Assembly (NCBI GenBank): GCA_047602125.1
Contig: JASGIB010000001.1
Coordinates: 2,356,001 to 2,420,000 of the forward strand
Reading direction: 5' to 3'
Length of the DNA: 64,000 nt
Source of the DNA: Pseudoluteimonas sp047602125
GTDB lineage: Bacteria > Pseudomonadota > Gammaproteobacteria > Xanthomonadales > Xanthomonadaceae
Shown here: positions 57,385-64,000 of the stretch, one piece after another
Position numbering within the stretch: position 1 is the first letter of the stretch
Layout: every line of letters begins with the position of its first letter
The notes under the pieces: generated by a model
The model's database searches: none
Told to the model about the DNA's origin: nothing
The model's input: the letters and a program-made list of their open reading frames with translations, nothing else
Made by a program: the position numbers and the translations under genes

Positions 57385-59877
57385 TCAGAACGATCCGCCG
57401 AAGGTGAACTGCAGGTGCTCGATCTCGTCGTCCGGCTCGCTCTTGAGCGGGATGGCGTAGCTGATCGAGATCGGCCCGACCGGCGCGCGCCAGAGCAGGG
57501 CGATGCCGGCCGACGCGCGCAGGGTGTCGACGTCGAAGTCGTCGGCGTTGCGGTATACGTTGCCGAAGTCGACGAAGGCGGACACGCGCGCGGAACGCGT
57601 GTCGAGCAGGGTGGGGAAGATCAGTTCCAGCGAGCCGATCGTCTTCACCGCGCCGCCGAGCGGCTGTTGCAGGCTGCTGCCCAGCGCCGTGCCGCGCGGG
57701 CCCAAGGTGTTGTCGCGGAAGCCGCGCACCGAATTGGTGCCGCCGGCGTAGAAGTTCTCGAAGAACGGCAGGCCGTCGGCGGTCACCGTCTTGATGTAGT
57801 CGGTGGAGGTGCTCAGGCAGGGCACGCTCGGATCCGGGCCGGGCTGGTAGGTGTCCAGCGTGCCGTCTCCGTTGGTGTCCACGTAGGTACCCGGCGTGTA
57901 GCAGACGTTGCGCGTGACCGGGCTGCCGTAGCTGTCGCCGTAGCCGAGTTCGGCGCGCGTGTTCAGCACCATGTGGCGCGTCAGCGGCCAATACTTGGAG
58001 AACTGGTAGTTGAGCTTGTAGTACTGCACGGTGGAGCCGGGCAGGGCGAATTCGGCGGAGACGCGCTGGTACATGCCGCGGGTCGGCGAGAAATAGTCGT
58101 TGCGGGTGTCGCGCGCCCAGCCGAGCTCGGTGCGCCAGGCATGGAACGTGCGCGTGTTGAGCGCATCGATGTAGTCGACGAACTCCTGCGGCGACGATCC
58201 CTGGTAGGCGTAGATCTGGTTGCGGTCGATGCCGAACAGGCCGGTGACTGTGTCGTTCTCGGTGATCGGCAGGCCGACCACCATCTGCGCCGCGGCGCTG
58301 GTGGTGGAGTAACTGGCGGTGTTGAAGTTCGAATTGTCGAACTCGCGCCACCACAGGTTGTAGCCCAGCGACATGCCTCCGTCGGTGAAATACGGGTTCA
58401 TGTACGAGAACGAGTAGCGTTGCAGGTAGTCGTTGCGGTTGGCTTCGATCGACACCCGGTTGCCGGTGCCGAGGAAGTTGTTCTCGGTCAGCTGCACCGA
58501 GGTGGTCAGGCCGGACAGCTGCGAGAAGCCGAGGCCGAAGGTGAAGCTGCCCGAATTGGTTTCGGTGACGTTGTAGACCACGTCGACCTGGTCGGGCGTG
58601 CCGGGCACCGGCTGGGTCTCGACGTTGACCTTGTCGAAATAGCCGAGGCGCTGCAACCGTATCTTCGAACGGTCGATCGCCGCCTGCGAATACCAGGCGT
58701 TCTCGAACTGGCGCATTTCGCGGCGCATCACCTCGTCCGCGGTGCGGTTGTTGCCCTTGAACACGATGTGGCGGACGTTGACGCGCGGTCCCGGCACGAC
58801 CTGGAGCTCGATCGCGACGGTGTGCTTGTCGCGGTCGAGCTGCGGCACCGCGTTCACCTGGGCGAAGGCGTAACCGATGTTGCCCAGCGTGTTGGTGATC
58901 GCGTCGGTGGTCACCTCGAGCAGCTTGCGCGAGAAGATCTGGCCTTCCTTCAGGAGCACCAGTTTCTCCATGTTCTCCTTCGGCAGGACCGTGTCGCCGC
59001 CCAGCGTCACCGAGGAGATCTTGTACTGCTCGCCCTCGGTCAGGCCCGCGGTGATGAACATGTCGCGCTTGTCGGGGCTGATCGCGACCTGGTTGTTGTC
59101 GATGCTGAAGTCGATGTAGCCGCGGTCGAGGTAGTACTCGTTGAGCTTCTCGAGGTCGCCGGACAGTTTTTCGCGCGAATACTGGTCGTCGCGGCGGTAC
59201 CAGCTCAGCCAGTTCGATTCGCGCGATTCCCAGTTGTCGAGGATGTCCTTCTGCTCGAACTTCTCGTTGCCGATCAGGTTGATGTGGCGGATCTTGGCGG
59301 CCTTGCCTTCCTTGATCGCGATGGTGACGTCGACGCGGTTGCGGTCGAGCAGGCCGATGGTCGGGACGATCTCGACGTTGTATTTGCCGCGGTTGTTGTA
59401 TTGCCGCGTGAGTTCCTGGGTCACGGTGTCCAGGCTCTGCTGGCTGAAGGTTTCGCCCTCGGCCAGGCCGATGTCCTTCAGGCCCTTCATCAGGTCGTCG
59501 GTCTTGATGTCCTTGTTGCCGGTGAGCGTGACCTTGTTGATCGCCGGGCGTTCGGACACCGTGACCACGAGGATGTTGCCCTGGCGGGCGAGGCTCACGT
59601 CCTCGAAGAAGCCGGTCTTGTACAGCGCGCGGATCGCCTGCGCGGCCTTGGCCGCGTCGAGGGTATCGCCGCGCTCGACCGGCAGGTAGGTGAACACGGT
59701 GCCGGCGCCGATGCGCTGCAGGCCGTCGACGCGGATGTCGCCCACCACGAACGGCAGTTCGGTGGCGGCGCTCGGCACGGCGGCGGGCGCTTCGGCGGTC
59801 TGCGCCCAGGCCGGCCCGCAGAGGGCGGCGGCGACCGCGAGGGCGAGGGCGAGGCGGCGCTGGGGGTGTCGCGTCAT
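57385..59877 (-). CDS. bamA: Outer membrane protein assembly factor BamA
   Basis: An 830-residue essential insertase of the BAM complex. A signal peptide (cleavage at AWA-QTA), five POTRA repeats (about residues 35-430) and a C-terminal 16-strand beta-barrel ending in 'LQFTFGGSF', a terminal aromatic beta-signal. The conserved loop-6 VRGF motif is in 'NSVRGFRDNTLGPRG'. A predicted extracellular loop before it (residues 659-687) carries a calcium-loop-like DTNGDGTLD segment between two cysteines. ATG 59877 is chosen because the extension to 59961 is basic and would hide the signal peptide. It follows rseP after 58 bases. Confidence 0.97.
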   Translation of the reverse strand: MTRHPQRRLALALAVAAALCGPAWAQTAEAPAAVPSAATELPFVVGDIRVDGLQRIGAGTVFTYLPVERGDTLDAAKAAQAIRALYKTGFFEDVSLARQGNILVVTVSERPAINKVTLTGNKDIKTDDLMKGLKDIGLAEGETFSQQSLDTVTQELTRQYNNRGKYNVEIVPTIGLLDRNRVDVTIAIKEGKAAKIRHINLIGNEKFEQKDILDNWESRESNWLSWYRRDDQYSREKLSGDLEKLNEYYLDRGYIDFSIDNNQVAISPDKRDMFITAGLTEGEQYKISSVTLGGDTVLPKENMEKLVLLKEGQIFSRKLLEVTTDAITNTLGNIGYAFAQVNAVPQLDRDKHTVAIELQVVPGPRVNVRHIVFKGNNRTADEVMRREMRQFENAWYSQAAIDRSKIRLQRLGYFDKVNVETQPVPGTPDQVDVVYNVTETNSGSFTFGLGFSQLSGLTTSVQLTENNFLGTGNRVSIEANRNDYLQRYSFSYMNPYFTDGGMSLGYNLWWREFDNSNFNTASYSTTSAAAQMVVGLPITENDTVTGLFGIDRNQIYAYQGSSPQEFVDYIDALNTRTFHAWRTELGWARDTRNDYFSPTRGMYQRVSAEFALPGSTVQYYKLNYQFSKYWPLTRHMVLNTRAELGYGDSYGSPVTRNVCYTPGTYVDTNGDGTLDTYQPGPDPSVPCLSTSTDYIKTVTADGLPFFENFYAGGTNSVRGFRDNTLGPRGTALGSSLQQPLGGAVKTIGSLELIFPTLLDTRSARVSAFVDFGNVYRNADDFDVDTLRASAGIALLWRAPVGPISISYAIPLKSEPDDEIEHLQFTFGGSF

Positions 59878-59935
59878 CGGGGCATCCGGGTGGGGGTGGT
59901 GGGGGCGTAGGCGGCGCTGCCATGCACGACGGCGT

Positions 59936-61309
59936 TCACCTCGCCAGGCCCAGGAAGTCATTGTAGAACGCCAGACCCATCAGCCCCGCCAGCAAGGCGA
60001 GCCCGAGGTACTGGCCGGCGGCCATGGCGCGCTCGCTCAGCGGGCTGCCCTTGGCCAACTCGATAAGGTAATACAGCAGGTGACCCCCGTCCAAGACGGG
60101 GATCGGCAGCAGGTTGATGATCGCGAGGCTCAGCGACAGCAGCGCGAGGAAACTCAGGAACCATGCAGCCCCTTGTTGCGCGAACGCGTTCGCGGTGCGC
60201 GCGATGGTGATCGGTCCCGAGACGTTTTTCGTGGATGCCCCGCCACTGAGCAGGCGGCCGATCATCGCGGCGTTGTCGCGCAGCATCCTGCCGGTCTCGT
60301 GGAACGCGGCCGGAATCGCCGCCAGCGGGCCGTAATGCAGGCGCGCGTCGAAAGCCGGCATCGGTGCCGTGGCCGGGGTGAATCCAAGCCCCCAGAAATC
60401 CCCGCGCAGGGAATCGTGCAATTTCGCTGGACGCATGGGCAGGGCGAATCGCTCGCCCGCGCGGTCGATTTCGACCATGGCCTGCTCGCCGCCGCGCGCA
60501 CCCCACGCCTGCAGGATCGCGGGCAGGTCCTGGAAGTGGCCGACCGGGGTGCCGTCGATGGCGGTGATGCGGTCGCCCACCTGCAACGCAGCGGCCGCCG
60601 GCGTGCCCGGGGAAATGCCGCCGACCACCGCGGGCAGCAACTCATGCCGCGCTTCGATCCCGATCAGCCGCAGCGCATTGGATTCGTCGAAACCTGCCGG
60701 GAGCGACGACAGCGCGAGGGTCCTTGTCGCTTCGCCGCCGCCAGCCGTGCGCACCGCGACGGCAATGTCGTGCCTGTCCAGCGCGGCAAGGAACAGGGCT
60801 TCGCCCGCGTCCGTCCAGGTCGGGGTGGCGCGGCCGTCCACCGACAGCAGGCGATCGCCAGCCTGCAGGCCGGAACTCGCGGCGATGCCGCTGCTGGCGC
60901 CGACCACCGGCTGGAAGTCGGGCCGGCCGATCACGAACATCGCCCACAGCAGCGCGACGCACAGCACGAGGTTGGCGACCGGGCCGGCGGCGACGATCGC
61001 GATGCGCTGCCACACCGGTTTGCGGTTGAACGCATGCGGCAGGTCGGCGGCGGGCACGTCCGCCTCGCGTTCACCCAGCAGGCTTTCATCCAGCATCTTG
61101 ACGTAGCCGCCGAGCGGGATCGCGCCGATCGCGTACTCGGTGCCGTCGCGTCCCTTGCGCGACCAGATCGGCTTGCCGAATCCCACCGAGAAGCGCAGCA
61201 CCTTCACCCCGCAACGGCGCGCGACCCAGAAGTGGCCGAATTCGTGGAAAGTGACCAGCACGCCGATGCTGACCAGCAGCCACCACGCCGAGCCGAGGAA
61301 TTCGCCCAT
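59936..61309 (-). CDS. rseP: Site-2 protease RseP
   Basis: A 457-residue inner-membrane zinc metalloprotease that cleaves RseA to release sigma-E and clears signal peptides. The zinc motif HEFGH is at residues 22-26 in the first helix, two PDZ domains occupy about 120-300 ('GLQAGDRLLSVDG', 'ALQVGDRITAIDG'), and the third ligand motif 'INLLPIPVLDGGHLL' is near 395-410. ATG 61309 overlaps the dxr stop by one base (TGATG). It lies between dxr and bamA, linking the sigma-E response to barrel assembly. Confidence 0.97.
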   Translation of the reverse strand: MGEFLGSAWWLLVSIGVLVTFHEFGHFWVARRCGVKVLRFSVGFGKPIWSRKGRDGTEYAIGAIPLGGYVKMLDESLLGEREADVPAADLPHAFNRKPVWQRIAIVAAGPVANLVLCVALLWAMFVIGRPDFQPVVGASSGIAASSGLQAGDRLLSVDGRATPTWTDAGEALFLAALDRHDIAVAVRTAGGGEATRTLALSSLPAGFDESNALRLIGIEARHELLPAVVGGISPGTPAAAALQVGDRITAIDGTPVGHFQDLPAILQAWGARGGEQAMVEIDRAGERFALPMRPAKLHDSLRGDFWGLGFTPATAPMPAFDARLHYGPLAAIPAAFHETGRMLRDNAAMIGRLLSGGASTKNVSGPITIARTANAFAQQGAAWFLSFLALLSLSLAIINLLPIPVLDGGHLLYYLIELAKGSPLSERAMAAGQYLGLALLAGLMGLAFYNDFLGLAR

Positions 61310-62481
61310 CAGGCGTTTCCTCCCGAACCGCAGCGTTGACGCGCGAATGCGCGCGCGCGGACGTCGGCCTGCAGCAGCGTGTCGAGGGTGTCGGCGGGAG
61401 TCACGGGCAGCGCGGCCAGGCCGTCCTCGATCGTGGCGGGGATGTCCAAGAATGCGATCCGGCCCTGAAGAAACGCTGAAACCGCGATTTCGTCGAGCGC
61501 GTTCAGCATGGCCGGCGCGGTTCCGCCGGCGGCCATGGCCTCGTAGGCGAGGCGCAGGCAGGGAAAGGTGTCGAGGTCTGGCGCTTCGAAATCCAGCCGC
61601 CCGTGCGCGCGCAGGTCCAGCCCGCCGACGCCCGAAGCGATGCGCCGGGGCCAGCCGAAGCCGACCGCGAGCGCGGTGCGCATGTCCGGCAATCCGAGCT
61701 GGGCGAGGGTGGAACCGTCGATGAATTCCACCAGCGAATGCACCAGGCTTTGCGGGTGCACCAGTACGTCGATGCGCTCGCCCGGCATCCCGAACAGGTG
61801 GTGGGCCTCGATCACTTCCAGGCCCTTGTTCATCAGCGTGGCGGAATCGACCGAGATCTTCGGGCCCATGTCCCATTTCGGGTGCGCGATCGCCTGCGCA
61901 GGCGTGACGCCGGCGAGCCCGGCGCGATCGCGGCCGCGGAACGGCCCGCCGGATGCGGTCAGCACGATGCGCGCGACTTCCGTCCGGTCCGTGCAGCCAC
62001 CGAGGCACTGGAAGATTGCGTTGTGCTCGCTGTCGATGGGAACGATCGTCGCGCCGGCATCGCGCGCGGTGCGCGTCAGCAATTCCCCGGCGAGCACCAG
62101 CGATTCCTTGTTCGCCAGCAGCAGGCGCTTGCCGGCGCGCGCGGCGGCGAGGGTGGAATCCAGCCCGGCGGCGCCGACGATCGCGGCCACGACCGTGTCG
62201 CAGGCGTCGCCGGAGGCGAGTTCGGCCAGCGCCTTCGCGCCTGCGTGCGCCTGCGTCTCGAGCCCGGCATCGCGCAGGCCCTGGCGCAGCGCGGCGTATG
62301 CGCTTTCGTCGGCGACCACTGCGTGCGCGGGGCGGTGCGCGCGGCACAGCGCGACCAGCGCATCGACGCGGCTGCCGGCGGCGAGCACGCTCGCGCGCAA
62401 GGCATCGGGATGGCGGGCGATGACGTTGAGCGCGGAGGTGCCGATCGAACCGGTCGCGCCGAGGACGGCGACGTTGCGCAT
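61309..62481 (-). CDS. dxr: 1-deoxy-D-xylulose 5-phosphate reductoisomerase
   Basis: A 390-residue NADPH enzyme committing DXP to the MEP isoprenoid pathway. The nucleotide-binding 'VLGATGSIGTSALNVI' is at residues 6-21, with 'LANKESLVLAGELL', 'PIDSEHNAIFQCL', 'ASGGPF' and 'ATLMNKGLEVIEAHHLFG' for substrate and metal binding. ATG 62481 overlaps the cdsA stop by one base. It feeds IPP to ispA and uppS in this window. Confidence 0.97.
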   Translation of the reverse strand: MRNVAVLGATGSIGTSALNVIARHPDALRASVLAAGSRVDALVALCRAHRPAHAVVADESAYAALRQGLRDAGLETQAHAGAKALAELASGDACDTVVAAIVGAAGLDSTLAAARAGKRLLLANKESLVLAGELLTRTARDAGATIVPIDSEHNAIFQCLGGCTDRTEVARIVLTASGGPFRGRDRAGLAGVTPAQAIAHPKWDMGPKISVDSATLMNKGLEVIEAHHLFGMPGERIDVLVHPQSLVHSLVEFIDGSTLAQLGLPDMRTALAVGFGWPRRIASGVGGLDLRAHGRLDFEAPDLDTFPCLRLAYEAMAAGGTAPAMLNALDEIAVSAFLQGRIAFLDIPATIEDGLAALPVTPADTLDTLLQADVRARAFARQRCGSGGNA

Positions 62482-63317
62482 CAGAAGCCCAGCCACTCCT
62501 TGCACAGCGCGAACACCGGAAGCGCGGCGAGCACGCTGTCCATGCGATCCAGCAGGCCGCCGTGGCCCGGGATCAGGTAGCCGGAATCCTTCATTCCGGC
62601 ATGGCGCTTGAGAAGGCTTTCGAACAGGTCGCCGACCGCCGAGGCCAGGACCACCACCAGCGCGACCAGCGCCACCGCCGGGAGTTTGGAAGCCGCGGTT
62701 CCGGCGAGGATGCCGCCGAGCACGCCCACCACCACGCCGGCGACAGCACCGCCGGCGAGGCCTTCCACGGTCTTGTTCGGGCTGATGCGCGGGCTCAGCT
62801 TGTGGCGCCCGAACTTGCGGCCGGCGAAGTAGGCGCCGGTATCGGCGGCCCAGACGATGGCGAGTGCCACGAACAGCCAGAGGTGGCCGTTCGGACGCTG
62901 CGCATGGATCAGCACCAGCGCGCACCAAGCCGGCACCACGGCGAACGTCCCCGCGGCGAGCTTGGCCACGCGCGCGCCGTGGTCGTGGTCGGAACCGAAG
63001 TCGTAGAAGCGCAGCCACAGCGTCGCCAGCAACCACCACCCGACGCCGATCATGGCCGCGACCTGGAACAGCACGTAATTCAAGCCGTTGCCGGTGCGCG
63101 AACCCCACACGATCGCGACCATCAGCGCCAGGTTCAACACCAGCAGGATGGTGCGGGCCAGGGTGTCCTCCACCTCGGCCAGCCGCAGCCATTCCCACAA
63201 CCCGCCGAGGAACACCACGGCGGCGAGCAGCGCAAGCCACTGCGTGGGGAGGAGCAGGATCGCGGCGATCGCCAGCGGCGCCATCACCAGGGCAGCCAGC
63301 ACGCGGGTCTTGGTCAT
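62481..63317 (-). CDS. cdsA: Phosphatidate cytidylyltransferase
   Basis: A 278-residue multi-helix membrane enzyme making CDP-diacylglycerol for phospholipid synthesis. The CDS signature 'SAVGDLFESLLKRHAGMKDSG' continues to 'IPGHGGLLDRMDSVL' near the C-terminus, and 'WAADTGAYFAGRKFGRHKLSPRISPNKTVEG' precedes it. About seven helices are predicted. ATG 63317 overlaps the uppS stop by four bases (ATGA); longer frames to 63473 would run into uppS. Confidence 0.97.
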   Translation of the reverse strand: MTKTRVLAALVMAPLAIAAILLLPTQWLALLAAVVFLGGLWEWLRLAEVEDTLARTILLVLNLALMVAIVWGSRTGNGLNYVLFQVAAMIGVGWWLLATLWLRFYDFGSDHDHGARVAKLAAGTFAVVPAWCALVLIHAQRPNGHLWLFVALAIVWAADTGAYFAGRKFGRHKLSPRISPNKTVEGLAGGAVAGVVVGVLGGILAGTAASKLPAVALVALVVVLASAVGDLFESLLKRHAGMKDSGYLIPGHGGLLDRMDSVLAALPVFALCKEWLGF

Positions 63318-64000
63318 GCGCGGTTCTCGTCGGTGGCGGCGACCTGGCTGCCGGTGAGGCCGAAGCGGCGTTCGCGGCCGGAGAACTCGTCCAGCGCGCG
63401 CTGCAGTGTCGCCGCATCGAGGTCCGGCCACAATGTGTCGGTGAACCACAGCTCGGCGTAGGCCAGCTGCCACAGCAGGAAATTGCTGATGCGCTGGTCG
63501 CCGCCGGTGCGGATCAGCAGGTCGGGCGGCGGCAGGTCGGCGAGGGCGACGCGCGCGGCGACCGCGGCTTCGTCGATGTCCGCGGCGGCGATGCGTCCCG
63601 CCGCCACGTCCTCGGCCAGCGCCCGCGCGGCGGCGGCGATGTCCTGGCGCCCGCCATAGCTGGCGGCGATGTTGAGCGAGAGCGTGGCGTTGGCCGCGGT
63701 CAGGCTTTCCGATGCCTGCATGCGGTCGCGGATCGCGGGCGAAAAACGTTGCATGTCGCCGATGAAGCGGATGCGCACGCCGCGCCGGTGCAGTTCCGCA
63801 ACCTCGCGTTCGAGCACGTTGAGGAACAACTTCATCAGCCCGCCGACCTCATCCTCGGGCCGACCCCAGTTCTCGCTGGAGAACGCGAACAGGGTCAGCG
63901 CTCCGATGCCGCGGTCGAGGCAGAAATCGATGCAGGTCGCGACCGCGCGCGCGCCGGCGCGGTGGCCGATGATGCGCGGCCGACGCCGACGCTGCGCCCA
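63314..64000 (-). CDS. uppS: Undecaprenyl diphosphate synthase (5'-truncated by window edge)
   Basis: A cis-prenyltransferase making the undecaprenyl-PP carrier lipid for peptidoglycan and O-antigen. Continuing the frame through ATG 63835 to the right edge restores the conserved N-terminal part: 'GHRAGARAV', 'CIDFCLDRGIGALTLFAFSSENW' and 'RPEDEVGGLM' are all readable on the minus strand, so the true start is beyond 64000 and ATG 63835 is internal. Later motifs are 'RIRFIGDMQRFSP', 'LNIAASYGGRQDI', 'DLLIRTGGDQRISNFLLWQLAYAEL' and 'WPD'. It heads the operon continuing into cdsA-dxr-rseP-bamA. Confidence 0.96.
   Translation of the reverse strand, partial: WAQRRRRPRIIGHRAGARAVATCIDFCLDRGIGALTLFAFSSENWGRPEDEVGGLMKLFLNVLEREVAELHRRGVRIRFIGDMQRFSPAIRDRMQASESLTAANATLSLNIAASYGGRQDIAAAARALAEDVAAGRIAAADIDEAAVAARVALADLPPPDLLIRTGGDQRISNFLLWQLAYAELWFTDTLWPDLDAATLQRALDEFSGRERRFGLTGSQVAATDENRA

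Noticed and set aside
63833..63835. ATG as the start of uppS
   Set aside because: The frame upstream encodes conserved UppS residues (FAFSSENW and GHRAGARAV), so the ATG is internal.

Overview
The window is GC-rich chromosomal DNA from a gammaproteobacterium, most likely of the Xanthomonadaceae/Lysobacteraceae (Lysobacter-Luteimonas-Thermomonas type). The reasons are the gene orders leuS-lptE-holA-nadD-rsfS-rlmH, maf-rng-yhdP-tldD, darP/pmbA and uppS-cdsA-dxr-rseP-bamA-lpxD-fabZ-lpxA-lpxB-rnhB-dnaE with accA-tilS-xseB-ispA nearby, the frequent GTG/TTG starts with 1-4 base overlaps, and a GTAG-type palindromic repeat. The species cannot be named from sequence alone. No rRNA, tRNA, CRISPR array, prophage or transposase was seen.

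Layout. 1-2805: a nitric-oxide/respiration group (3' end of a quinol-type NO reductase, nnrS, a SirB2-like membrane protein and a bacterial alternative oxidase with an FNR/DNR-type palindrome upstream), closed by a terminator. 2806-4946: a small integron-type gene-cassette array on the minus strand with no integrase: three cassette genes, two intact aadA-like attC sites and two degraded sites at the ends. One cassette protein looks like a PD-(D/E)XK-type protein. 4947-14980 (minus): a DUF885 peptidase, an ABC permease fused to an M1 aminopeptidase with its ATPase, then a Ser/Thr kinase-DUF502-YhhQ overlapping operon. 15000-15930: an atypical islet with one orphan gene. 15931-18925 (minus): DUF4442 thioesterase-like protein, CnoX-type thioredoxin, SemiSWEET and a secreted amidohydrolase.

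19026-26523 (plus): a DUF6445 oxygenase-like protein, then leuS, lptE, holA, nadD, rsfS, rlmH and a secreted unknown protein, convergent with tonB. 27491-38847: a SIMPL lipoprotein, maf-rng-yhdP-tldD, darP/pmbA and two DUF4870 membrane proteins. 38855-40786: three tandem paralogous secreted four-cysteine proteins, each with its own near-identical terminator. 40982-48419 (minus): M48 protease, CHASE2 protein, ispA, xseB, tilS, a degenerate GT51-like protein and accA. 48534-49706: a lipoprotein on the opposite strand. 49755-64000 (minus): dnaE back to the 5'-truncated uppS, the classical envelope-biogenesis operon supplying undecaprenyl-PP, CDP-diacylglycerol, isoprenoid precursors, lipid A and outer-membrane protein assembly.

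The accessory features most worth a second look are the cassette array, the NO/alternative-oxidase module with its FNR-like box, the three tandem four-Cys secreted proteins, and the degenerate glycosyltransferase inside the accA-tilS operon. No gap between genes exceeds about 300 bases.
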